From positions 1 through 32,660 of the forward strand of contig JASLIL010000056.1 in assembly GCA_030152145.1 (NCBI GenBank): DNA of 32,660 bases, written 5' to 3'. The DNA is from Tissierellales bacterium. Lineage in GTDB: Bacteria > Bacillota > Clostridia > Tissierellales > JASKZW01. The notes beneath the pieces were generated by a model. It did no database searches. It was not told the DNA's origin and saw nothing but the letters and a program-made list of their open reading frames with translations. Position numbers and translations under genes: made by a program. Below, piece by piece: positions 1 to 5,590 of the stretch (position 1 is its first letter; every line of letters begins with the position of its first letter).

Positions 1-59
1 GGTTAAGACACCACCCTTTCACGGTGGTATCCCGGGTTCGAATCCCGGTAGGGTCACCA
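1..59 (+). tRNA. tRNA-Glu (anticodon TTC), 5' end cut by window
   Basis: The anticodon stem pairs CCACC (11-15) with GGTGG (23-27) around a seven-base loop that carries TTC at 18-20. The T-arm contains GGTTCGAAT and the gene ends in an encoded CCA at 57-59. About 16-17 bases of the 5' acceptor and D-arm lie outside the window. It is the first visible member of a nine-gene tRNA cluster. Confidence 0.93.
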
Positions 60-64
60 ATTAT

Positions 65-140
65 GGGCGCATAGCTCAGCTGGGAGAGCACCTGCCTTAC
101 AAGCAGGGGGTCATAGGTTCGAGCCCTATTGCGCCCACCA
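65..140 (+). tRNA. tRNA-Val (TAC)
   Basis: This is a complete 76-base cloverleaf with acceptor GGGCGCA paired to TGCGCCC, anticodon TAC in loop CTTACAA, T-loop GGTTCGAGC and encoded CCA. It lies five bases after tRNA-Glu in the same orientation, so both are probably cut from one precursor. Confidence 0.96.
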
Positions 141-154
141 TTTAAACTAAGAGT

Positions 155-231
155 GGCCTGGTAGTTCAGCTGGTTAGAATGCTAGCCTGTCACGCTAGAG
201 GTCGAGGGTTCGAGTCCCTTCCAGGTCGCCA
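155..231 (+). tRNA. tRNA-Asp (GTC)
   Basis: This is a complete 77-base cloverleaf. Acceptor GGCCTGG pairs with CCAGGTC, with one G-U pair. The anticodon is GTC, the discriminator base is G, and CCA is encoded. The discriminator matters here because aspS in this window is preceded by a T-box that should read this tRNA. Confidence 0.96.
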
Positions 232-239
232 TTTTATTT

Positions 240-315
240 GCTGGTGTAGCTCAATCGGTAGAGCAACTGACTTGTAATCAGTAGGTTGTGGGTTCAATTC
301 CTATCACCAGCTCCA
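240..315 (+). tRNA. tRNA-Thr (TGT)
   Basis: This is a complete 76-base cloverleaf with acceptor GCTGGTG paired to CACCAGC, anticodon TGT in loop CTTGTAA, discriminator T and encoded CCA. Confidence 0.96.
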
Positions 316-324
316 GATATACAT

Positions 325-410
325 GGTGGAGTTCCCGAGTTGGCTAAAGGGGACGGACTGTAAATCCGTTGGCTAAGCCTTCACTGGTTCGAATCCAGTC
401 TCCACCACCA
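325..410 (+). tRNA. tRNA-Tyr (GTA)
   Basis: This is an 86-base class II tRNA with a long variable arm. Acceptor GGTGGAG pairs with CTCCACC, the anticodon is GTA in loop CTGTAAA, and ACCA ends the gene. GTA is a GUN anticodon, so it is expected to carry queuosine made by the queA and tgt products encoded further along. Confidence 0.95.
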
Positions 411-429
411 AACAATTTAATTCACACAT

Positions 430-504
430 GCGGAAGTGGCTCAGTGGTAGAGCATCGCCTTGCCAAGGCGAGGGTCGCGAGTTCGAATCTCGTCTTCCGC
501 TCCA
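430..504 (+). tRNA. tRNA-Gly (GCC)
   Basis: This is a complete 75-base cloverleaf with acceptor GCGGAAG paired to CTTCCGC, anticodon GCC in loop TTGCCAA, discriminator T and encoded CCA. Confidence 0.95.
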
Positions 505-515
505 TTTTTATTCAA

Positions 516-589
516 GCGGGTGTAGCTCAGTGGTAGAGCCCCAGCCTTCCAAGCTGGTTGCGAGGGTTCGATCCCCTTCACCCGCTCCA
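516..589 (+). tRNA. tRNA-Gly (TCC)
   Basis: This is a complete 74-base cloverleaf with acceptor GCGGGTG paired to CACCCGC. The anticodon stem CCAGC/GCTGG carries TCC, and CCA is encoded. With the preceding GCC isoacceptor it covers all four glycine codons. Confidence 0.95.
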
Positions 590-598
590 TTTTTATTT

Positions 599-672
599 GG
601 CGGCATAGCCAAGTGGTAAGGCAGAGGCCTGCAAAGCCTTTACCCCCAGTTCAAATCTGGGTGCCGCCTCCA
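599..672 (+). tRNA. tRNA-Cys (GCA)
   Basis: This is a complete 74-base cloverleaf with acceptor GGCGGCA paired to TGCCGCC, anticodon GCA in loop CTGCAAA, discriminator T (the usual Cys identity base) and encoded CCA. Confidence 0.95.
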
Positions 673-680
673 GAACATAT

Positions 681-757
681 GTACCCATAGCTCAACTGGA
701 TAGAGTGTCTGACTACGAATCAGAAGGTTGGGGGTTCAAGTCCTCCTGGGTACGCCA
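681..757 (+). tRNA. tRNA-Arg (ACG)
   Basis: This is a complete 77-base cloverleaf with acceptor GTACCCA paired to TGGGTAC, anticodon ACG in loop CTACGAA, and encoded CCA. The first anticodon base A is expected to be deaminated to inosine by TadA, which is not encoded in this window. It is the last tRNA of the cluster. Confidence 0.95.
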
Positions 758-760
758 GCT

Positions 761-790
761 AAGAAACAGATGATTCTGTTTCTTTATTTT
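761..790 (+). terminator. Intrinsic terminator of the tRNA operon
   Basis: A perfect 10-bp stem (AAGAAACAGA at 761-770 with its complement at 775-784) has a TGAT loop and is followed by TATTTTT. It starts four bases after tRNA-Arg. Confidence 0.85.
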
Positions 791-811
791 TACATGAAAG
801 GATAGAATAAA

Positions 812-1294
812 ATGAAAAGAAATATCAAAGTTTTGTTAAGCTTCTCCATGATTTTAATATTCCTACTTTCAGGTTGTGGCAAGAAGGCTGCAAAACCAGT
901 TAGTGATAACTTTAAAGAAATGATCTTAAAGGACTCTAACTACCTGGTAGAAGAAAAGGGCAAGGGCGAAGTTTACAAAGATGATGAAGGTAATTTAGTT
1001 AGTATATCCTATTCAGAAGAGCATTTTGGAGTTAAGAAAGTTGATACTACATTCTATTTCTTCGATGATGAGGATAAAATTGCAGGAGTTACATTGGATT
1101 TTCCAAATGAAACCAAGTATGAAGACTTGAAGAAAAATATTGAATCTAAAATTGGTAAAGTAAAATCTGAAGAAGTAGACGAAGTAACAGAGACTACATA
1201 TGCAGAGTGGGTAGATGAAGACAATACCTACTACAACCTGCTATCAGGAAGTCAAGGTACTACGATGATTATAATAACAATTCCAGAAGATTAA
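812..1294 (+). CDS. Small lipoprotein of unknown function
   Basis: The 160-aa product starts with a basic n-region (MKRNIK), a hydrophobic core and the lipobox LSGC, placing the lipidated cysteine at residue 22. It should be processed by signal peptidase II and anchored to the outer face of the membrane. The mature part is acidic and mixed alpha/beta in character, with no motif I can assign. The start is supported by GAAAGGAT upstream. It lies only about 20 bases beyond the tRNA terminator, with no clear promoter of its own, so expression may depend on read-through or on a promoter inside the tRNA-Arg region. The gene converges on sfsA. I do not recognise the family. Confidence 0.85.
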   Translation: MKRNIKVLLSFSMILIFLLSGCGKKAAKPVSDNFKEMILKDSNYLVEEKGKGEVYKDDEGNLVSISYSEEHFGVKKVDTTFYFFDDEDKIAGVTLDFPNETKYEDLKKNIESKIGKVKSEEVDEVTETTYAEWVDEDNTYYNLLSGSQGTTMIIITIPED

Positions 1295-1296
1295 TC

Positions 1297-1333
1297 AATA
1301 GATATTATCCTAGAGGATAATATCTATTTTTTT
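1297..1333 (+). terminator. Intrinsic terminator after the lipoprotein gene
   Basis: A perfect 14-bp stem (1297-1310 with 1315-1328) has loop TAGA and a run of Ts to 1333. The stem overlaps the last codons and stop of sfsA on the opposite strand. The T-run is present only in the plus-strand direction. Confidence 0.88.
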
Positions 1334-1996
1334 ATCTATTTCTATGCTGTCCCTAGTAACTTTGGAGTTATAGGCCAGGATCTTAAGACCTTTTTCTTGG
1401 GCAGTTCTTAGGGCCTTGGAAAACTTAGGATCCATCTCTTCATTGGGCCTAAAATGATGGATATCATTTATTTGAATTAAGAATATTAGATAGGATGAAA
1501 AACCATTCTCAAGGCTGTCAAGAAGCTCTAATATATGCTTTCGGCCTCTTTCTGTAGGTGCATCAGGGAAAAGGGCCAGGCCATCTTTTTCAAGGGTTAC
1601 CCCCTTAACCTCTATAAAGCCATAAAGCTTTTCTTTTTCATAATAGATATCAAATCTGGAGTTTTTATAGCCCACCTCTCTTTTAAGCAGGTCAGTATTA
1701 CTTAGGCCCTCTATTTTTCCATCTAGGATTCCTTGAAAAACAACCTGGTTTGGAACCTGTGAGTCTATATTTATTAATTGCTGGTCCTTATAGGCTGATA
1801 TGAGGGAGAACTTGGTTTTTCTGTTGGGATTTTTAGCAGGTTCTAAATAGACCTTGGTCCCCTCTTTTAGAATCTCCCTACATCTGCCAGTATTTTTCAC
1901 ATGAACCTGGTGGACTTCTCCTTCAATGTCAACATTGGCTATAAATCTATTTGGTCTTGATAGGAAAATACCCTCAAGCATATTGTCATATTTCAT
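1310..1996 (-). CDS. sfsA: SfsA family DNA/RNA nuclease
   Basis: The 228-aa product matches SfsA in length and layout. It has an N-terminal OB-fold-like part (about 1-90), the signature NTGRCREIL (35-43), then a PD-(D/E)XK-type nuclease core with D116 in SRFDIYY, E129 and K131 in FIEVKG, and the conserved FPDAPTERGRKH (143-154). SfsA was first described as a sugar-fermentation stimulation protein; later work supports nucleic-acid binding and nuclease activity. The start is well fixed by GGAGG seven bases upstream. It is divergent from the macrodomain gene. Its last codons form one arm of the neighbour's terminator. Confidence 0.93.
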   Translation of the reverse strand: MKYDNMLEGIFLSRPNRFIANVDIEGEVHQVHVKNTGRCREILKEGTKVYLEPAKNPNRKTKFSLISAYKDQQLINIDSQVPNQVVFQGILDGKIEGLSNTDLLKREVGYKNSRFDIYYEKEKLYGFIEVKGVTLEKDGLALFPDAPTERGRKHILELLDSLENGFSSYLIFLIQINDIHHFRPNEEMDPKFSKALRTAQEKGLKILAYNSKVTRDSIEIDKKIDIIL

Positions 1997-2015
1997 AATA
2001 TTACCTCCTAAGTAG

Positions 2016-2043
2016 ATTATACTTAAAGAAATAGAAATGTCTA
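2016..2043 (-). promoter_or_regulatory. Probable sfsA promoter
   Basis: Read on the minus strand, TAGACA (2043-2038) and TATAAT (2021-2016) are separated by 16 bases. The predicted start of transcription lies immediately before the sfsA ribosome-binding site. Confidence 0.6.
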
Positions 2044-2049
2044 TTTCTT
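2026..2049. repeat. Inverted repeat in the sfsA/macrodomain divergent promoter region
   Basis: AAGAAATAG (2026-2034) and its perfect complement CTATTTCTT (2041-2049) flank six bases. The repeat covers the sfsA -35 region and lies just before the TATAAT (2054-2059) of the macrodomain gene. This makes it a candidate operator for both genes. The regulator is not identifiable from sequence. Confidence 0.6.
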
Positions 2050-2053
2050 ATGA

Positions 2054-2059
2054 TATAAT
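2054..2059 (+). promoter_or_regulatory. -10 element of the macrodomain gene
   Basis: A consensus TATAAT lies 35 bases before the chosen start at 2094. The best -35 is weak (TAGAAA, 2032-2037, spacing 16) and lies inside the inverted repeat. Confidence 0.55.
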
Positions 2060-2093
2060 TAGTTTTAGACATAGATTAAATGGAGGTGTTTTC

Positions 2094-2591
2094 ATGAAGG
2101 AGATTAAGTTGATCAAGGGAGATATTACAGACTTGGCTACAGATGCCATAGTCAATGCTGCTAATAACACTCTTTTAGGAGGCGGAGGAGTAGATGGTGC
2201 CATACATAGGGCAGGAGGTCCTAGAATTTTAGAACAGTGTAAGAGAATAGGAGGTTGTCCTACTGGTGAGGCCAGAATAACAGTAGCAGGGGATTTAAAG
2301 GCAAAGTATGTAATCCATACGGTTGGTCCTGTATATAGGGATGGAAAAAATAATGAGGATAAATTTTTAAGCCTTGCCTATAAGAATTCCATAAAGCTGG
2401 CTGATGAATATGGACTTAAGTCCATAGCCTTTCCCTTTATTTCTACTGGAGCCTATTCCTATCCTAAGGATGGAGCTAGCAGGATAGCTTTAAATACAGT
2501 TAGGGAAGCTATAGAGGAAACTAGCCTGGAAGAAGTTTACTTTGTCCTATTTAGTCAGGAAGATTTTGATATATTTAAAGAAATATTATAA
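2094..2591 (+). CDS. Macrodomain protein (probable O-acetyl-ADP-ribose deacetylase / ADP-ribosyl hydrolase)
   Basis: The 165-aa product is a stand-alone MacroD-type domain. It has NAANNTLLGGGGVDGAIH (21-38), the ADP-ribose-binding loop typical of deacetylating macrodomains; GEARIT (58-63); IHTVGP (74-79); and the second loop FISTGAYSYP (115-124). Such enzymes remove ADP-ribose from acidic residues or hydrolyse O-acetyl-ADP-ribose. I start at the ATG at 2094 because TGGAGGTG lies just before it; an earlier in-frame ATG at 2037 would place the -10 element inside the coding region. No ADP-ribosyltransferase or sirtuin is nearby, so the substrate cannot be inferred. Confidence 0.92.
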   Translation: MKEIKLIKGDITDLATDAIVNAANNTLLGGGGVDGAIHRAGGPRILEQCKRIGGCPTGEARITVAGDLKAKYVIHTVGPVYRDGKNNEDKFLSLAYKNSIKLADEYGLKSIAFPFISTGAYSYPKDGASRIALNTVREAIEETSLEEVYFVLFSQEDFDIFKEIL

Positions 2592-2596
2592 AGTAT

Positions 2597-2623
2597 TTGA
2601 CTAATATAGGTTTTTGGTATAAT
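2597..2623 (+). promoter_or_regulatory. Probable promoter of the zinc phospholipase-like gene
   Basis: TTGACT (2597-2602) and TATAAT (2618-2623) are separated by 15 bases, slightly short. A leader of about 50 bases follows. Confidence 0.55.
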
Positions 2624-2678
2624 ATGAGTAAGCAAAAGAAATTAGAAATAACTTTTTGATAAAAGAGGATGTGATTAG

Positions 2679-3314
2679 ATGTTTGCAGAAACACATAAAA
2701 TTATTTCAGCAAATATTGTAGATAGGGTAAAAGATAGTTCTAATATTCTATTAGATAAAAGTTCTTTGTCATGGGGCTCAGTTGCACCAGATATTTTACC
2801 AAAATATAAATTTCACAGGCACTATCAAATGGAAAGTATTGATTATATAGTAGATGAACTGGTAAAGTTGATTTATTTAGGAAAAAATATAGATTTTAGT
2901 CGTAAAGTAGATCCTATAACAATGGGTATTTTTAGCGAAAGATTAGGGATAGCTAGTCACTATTTGAGCGATTTTGTTTGCCTACCTCATGCGGAAAGAT
3001 GGACTTTTCCTAAGAATATGATTAAGCATTTAAATTATGAAGCAAAGCTAGATAAGATTTCACCTAAGCATAGTTTTAGGGCAGATCTTATAGAGATCGA
3101 CGGAATAGATATATATGTGGATGAGAATGTTGACCTAAGGCTTCTGGTGAAAAACTATATAGAAGATGTTGTAGAGGAGTATTCAGTTAGGACTGGATAT
3201 GAAAATGACTTGGATTTCGCCTTATCCTTGAACTTGAGTTTGACTCAGTTCATACTGGAAATATCTAGGTCATACAATGAGGCAGTTTATCAAGGGCTAG
3301 TATTTGAATTTTAA
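2679..3314 (+). CDS. Zinc-dependent phospholipase C-like protein, no signal peptide
   Basis: The 211-aa product has the metal-ligand pattern of the zinc-dependent phospholipase C / S1-P1 nuclease-like fold. This comprises H6 near the N-terminus, GSVAPDI (33-39, D38), H46, HYLSD (94-98), H104 and HLNYE (117-121, H and E ligands). Secreted bacterial phospholipases of this family carry a signal peptide. This protein begins directly with MFAETHKI, so it is probably cytosolic and may not be a classical toxin-like lipase. Many Firmicutes encode such short intracellular members, whose substrate is unknown. It has its own promoter and a strong terminator, so it is probably monocistronic. Confidence 0.8.
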   Translation: MFAETHKIISANIVDRVKDSSNILLDKSSLSWGSVAPDILPKYKFHRHYQMESIDYIVDELVKLIYLGKNIDFSRKVDPITMGIFSERLGIASHYLSDFVCLPHAERWTFPKNMIKHLNYEAKLDKISPKHSFRADLIEIDGIDIYVDENVDLRLLVKNYIEDVVEEYSVRTGYENDLDFALSLNLSLTQFILEISRSYNEAVYQGLVFEF

Positions 3315-3340
3315 TCCTAAGTGATTAAAATTCTTTTTTT
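3306..3340 (+). terminator. Intrinsic terminator after the zinc phospholipase-like gene
   Basis: A perfect 11-bp stem (3306-3316 with 3323-3333), loop CTAAGT and seven Ts (3334-3340). The 5' arm includes the last codons of the gene. Confidence 0.9.
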
Positions 3341-3352
3341 ATGGTTTTTAAA

Positions 3353-3381
3353 TTGTATAAATAGTAAATATTTGTTATAAT
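3353..3381 (+). promoter_or_regulatory. Probable promoter of the MBL lipoprotein/DUF3006 pair
   Basis: TTGTAT (3353-3358) and TATAAT (3376-3381) are separated by 17 bases. The predicted transcription start near 3388 leaves a leader of about 29 bases before the AUU start at 3417. Confidence 0.65.
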
Positions 3382-3416
3382 TGTTATGATTTTACCTTAG
3401 ATTAGGAGTGATTTAG

Positions 3417-4460
3417 ATTAAGAGACATAAGAAGCTGGGCCTTTATATTTTACTTCTTCTTACCATGAGTCTTTTGGTGGCTTGTGATGACTTGGTAAAC
3501 CTAGTAGGAGAAGAGGCTATGGGCTATGAAGAGGGAACACTAGAGGCACATTTCATAGATATAGGTCAGGGAGATAGCAGTCTTATTAAGCTTCCTAATG
3601 GGGAACTTGCTTTAATAGATGGTGGACCTAGGTCTGGAAGAGATAAGTTAGAGTCTTATTTAAGGGCTGCTGGTGTGGACACTATAGATTACATGATAGC
3701 AACCCATCCTCATGAAGATCATATAGGTGGCTTGCCTATGGTTTTACGTGAATTTAATGTTAAGAGTGTTTATATGCCAGATAGGACTGCTAATACAAAG
3801 ATATTTGAAGAGCTTTTAAGGGAAATAGATAATGAAGGCTTGAAGATTAAGATAGCTAAGGCTGGCGACAGTTTAATAGATGATAAGAATTTGAAGTTTT
3901 ATTTTGTGGCTCCAAATAGTAAGAACTATGATTCAACTAATGATTATTCAGTAGTAAGCAAGATAGAGTATGGGAATAATTCTATTTTAATTACTGGTGA
4001 TGCTGAAAAAACCTCAGAAAAAGAAATGGTAAAATCAGCCTATAATTTAAAATCTGATGTTTTAAGGGTGGCTCACCATGGCAGTAGAACATCCTCTACT
4101 ATTGATTTCTTAAGGGAAGTGGATCCAAAGTATTTTGTAATAAGTTTGGGAAAAGATAATGACTATAATCATCCTCACAAGGAGACCATTAATAAATTGG
4201 TGGACTTTGGAGGAAGGATTTATAGGACTGATGAATTGGGAGATATAGTATTCATTTCTGATGGCTCTAAAATAGAGTTTAAGGAAGCTAAAGAGGATTT
4301 GGGTGAAGGTGGAGAAGAGTATATAGCTAATAAGAATACTAATATGTTTCACAGTAAGGATTGTAGCTATCTACCTAAAAAAGAGAATCAGCTTATTTTT
4401 AAATCTAAAGATGAGGCTTTGAGAAGTGGATATAAACCTCATGACAAATGTGTAAAATAG
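3417..4460 (+). CDS. ComEC/Rec2-type metallo-beta-lactamase lipoprotein, probable AUU start
   Basis: From an ATT codon at 3417 the product is 347 aa. It has n-region KRHKK, a hydrophobic stretch, and lipobox LVAC with Cys at residue 23. The domain that follows is a metallo-beta-lactamase fold of the extracellular ComEC type: HPHEDHIGG (H97, H99, D101, H102), ITGDAE (192-197) and AHHGSR (219-224). The C-terminus has an Ada-like metal-binding module with YIANKNTNMFH, C316 and C345. AGGAGTG lies at 3404-3410, well spaced for 3417. The only later ATG (3465) has no ribosome-binding site and would remove the charged n-region. No ATG, GTG or TTG lies in frame between the stop at 3414 and 3465. It is translated just ahead of DUF3006, a common pairing. 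The substrate is unknown; a secreted phosphodiesterase or nuclease role is plausible. Confidence 0.85.
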   Translation: MKRHKKLGLYILLLLTMSLLVACDDLVNLVGEEAMGYEEGTLEAHFIDIGQGDSSLIKLPNGELALIDGGPRSGRDKLESYLRAAGVDTIDYMIATHPHEDHIGGLPMVLREFNVKSVYMPDRTANTKIFEELLREIDNEGLKIKIAKAGDSLIDDKNLKFYFVAPNSKNYDSTNDYSVVSKIEYGNNSILITGDAEKTSEKEMVKSAYNLKSDVLRVAHHGSRTSSTIDFLREVDPKYFVISLGKDNDYNHPHKETINKLVDFGGRIYRTDELGDIVFISDGSKIEFKEAKEDLGEGGEEYIANKNTNMFHSKDCSYLPKKENQLIFKSKDEALRSGYKPHDKCVK

Positions 4461-4471
4461 GGGGTATAGAC

Positions 4472-4684
4472 TTGAAAGGAATAGTCGATAGGTTTGAAGA
4501 TGATAGAGTTATTATCGAACTTAAAGATGGAATGATTGACTTTGATAGAGTATTGTTTCCAGACAACTTAAAGGAGGGGGATGTAGTAGAATACATTGAC
4601 ACTCGGTTTGTTATAAGAGAGGAAGAAACAAAAAATAGAAAAGAATATATAGATGATTATTTTGATTCATTAAAAGAAATGTAA
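4472..4684 (+). CDS. DUF3006 family small protein
   Basis: I begin the gene at TTG 4472, giving a 70-aa product that starts MKGIVDRFEDDRVIIELKDG. Members of this family typically open with a DRFE-like motif just like this. GGGGGTA lies directly before the TTG, whereas an ATG at 4448 would have no such site and would start inside the previous gene. The protein is short, acidic and predicted to form a beta-rich barrel. The ribosome-binding site overlaps the stop codon of the metallo-beta-lactamase gene, so the two are probably translationally coupled. DUF3006 genes are often found beside ComEC-like hydrolases, but their role is not established. Confidence 0.85.
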   Translation: MKGIVDRFEDDRVIIELKDGMIDFDRVLFPDNLKEGDVVEYIDTRFVIREEETKNRKEYIDDYFDSLKEM

Positions 4685-4688
4685 ATTA

Positions 4689-4714
4689 TTAAGCACTAGG
4701 TTACTAGTGCTTAA
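4689..4714. repeat. Hairpin after DUF3006, weak terminator candidate
   Basis: A perfect 11-bp inverted repeat (TTAAGCACTAG at 4689-4699, complement at 4704-4714) has loop GTTA. The following bases are AT-rich but lack a T-run, so termination here may be weak or factor-dependent. Confidence 0.55.
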
Positions 4715-4743
4715 ATTTATTAAAATACCTTTTAATAAATTGG

Positions 4744-4759
4744 TATAATATAGTATAAT
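4744..4759 (+). promoter_or_regulatory. Two overlapping -10 elements before the 243-aa protein
   Basis: TATAAT occurs at 4744-4749 and again at 4754-4759. Neither has a good -35 at 17 bases. A leader of about 60 bases follows, containing a short hairpin (ATTGGA 4777-4782 with TCCAAT 4795-4800). Confidence 0.5.
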
Positions 4760-4825
4760 AGATATAGTTAAGATTAATTGGATGAGTGTTATCCTCCAAT
4801 CTAAAAATCTCAGGGAGGGATATTA

Positions 4826-5557
4826 TTGGCATTAGCAGAAAATAAGCTTGAAAATATATGTGAAAGCTTAAAATTTAATTTTTTATACAACAACGATATA
4901 AATTCTATACATATCCTTCTTAATCTATATGATATAGAGAAAAGGATGGTAAACATTTCTCCTACATATGTATCAGCTGGTGATATAAAGAAAAGGGTTA
5001 AAAGGGTTTTAAGCTATAGGAAAGATAGGGAGATTCTAGCTTCTAATATAATAGATTTGATTCATGAAGATATAGATAGATTTGAACTAGTTTTTAATAT
5101 TGAAGGCTATACAAATGGGTATTATAATATTAAGGCTGTCAATACCCTAGAAGAGAAGATAATTATGAATTATCCATTGGAGGATTTATATGAGAATAAG
5201 TATAATTTCTCCTATGATATAGATGATTTGGACATATTAAATGTTAGATATAGTGTTTTTAAGGAAATTGAGATCAGAGAGTTAAGGGAAGAGAACATGA
5301 AGGACTTTACAGATATGTACTGTGATGAATTTATTAAGTCCAAGGTATACAGATTAAATGAAAACCTGGATAGGCAGTTGAGGTTGGACTTTAAGGACGG
5401 AGAGATTATCCTAAATGAAGAGAGAACTTTTCTTTCTATAAAGGAATTAAATAATATATATCAGATAATAACTAGCACTATTTATGACAACATTCAGGAA
5501 ATATACAAGGATGCCAGTTGGTATGGTATCAATGACAGACTTCTTAATAGGTATTAA
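4826..5557 (+). CDS. Conserved-looking protein of unknown function, 243 aa
   Basis: The start is TTG at 4826, six bases after a strong GGGAGGG. The product is soluble and charged, rich in Asp, Glu, Asn, Ile and Tyr, with no signal peptide, membrane segment, cysteine pair or nucleotide-binding loop that I can see. The N-terminal third (about 1-90) looks helical. The middle (about 90-140) is richer in beta-type residues and aromatic pairs. The C-terminus (about 150-243) is again helical, with ELREENMKDF and a hydrophobic helix near 208-230. A leader and its own -10 elements precede it, and 33 bases separate it from the CBS gene, so the two may be cotranscribed. I do not recognise the family and assign no function. 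Confidence 0.75.
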   Translation: MALAENKLENICESLKFNFLYNNDINSIHILLNLYDIEKRMVNISPTYVSAGDIKKRVKRVLSYRKDREILASNIIDLIHEDIDRFELVFNIEGYTNGYYNIKAVNTLEEKIIMNYPLEDLYENKYNFSYDIDDLDILNVRYSVFKEIEIRELREENMKDFTDMYCDEFIKSKVYRLNENLDRQLRLDFKDGEIILNEERTFLSIKELNNIYQIITSTIYDNIQEIYKDASWYGINDRLLNRY

Positions 5558-5590
5558 GTTAAATTAATATAAATAAAAGGGGGAGTTTTT

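Noticed and set aside
428..619. 63-aa open frame on the plus strand
   Set aside because: It runs through two tRNA-Gly genes and part of tRNA-Cys, and has no ribosome-binding site.
2037..2093. 19-residue N-terminal extension of the macrodomain protein
   Set aside because: It would place the promoter -10 inside the gene, and the strong ribosome-binding site serves the ATG at 2094.
4760..4825. Possible riboswitch before the 243-aa protein
   Set aside because: The leader is only about 60 bases, with one weak hairpin and no known aptamer motif.
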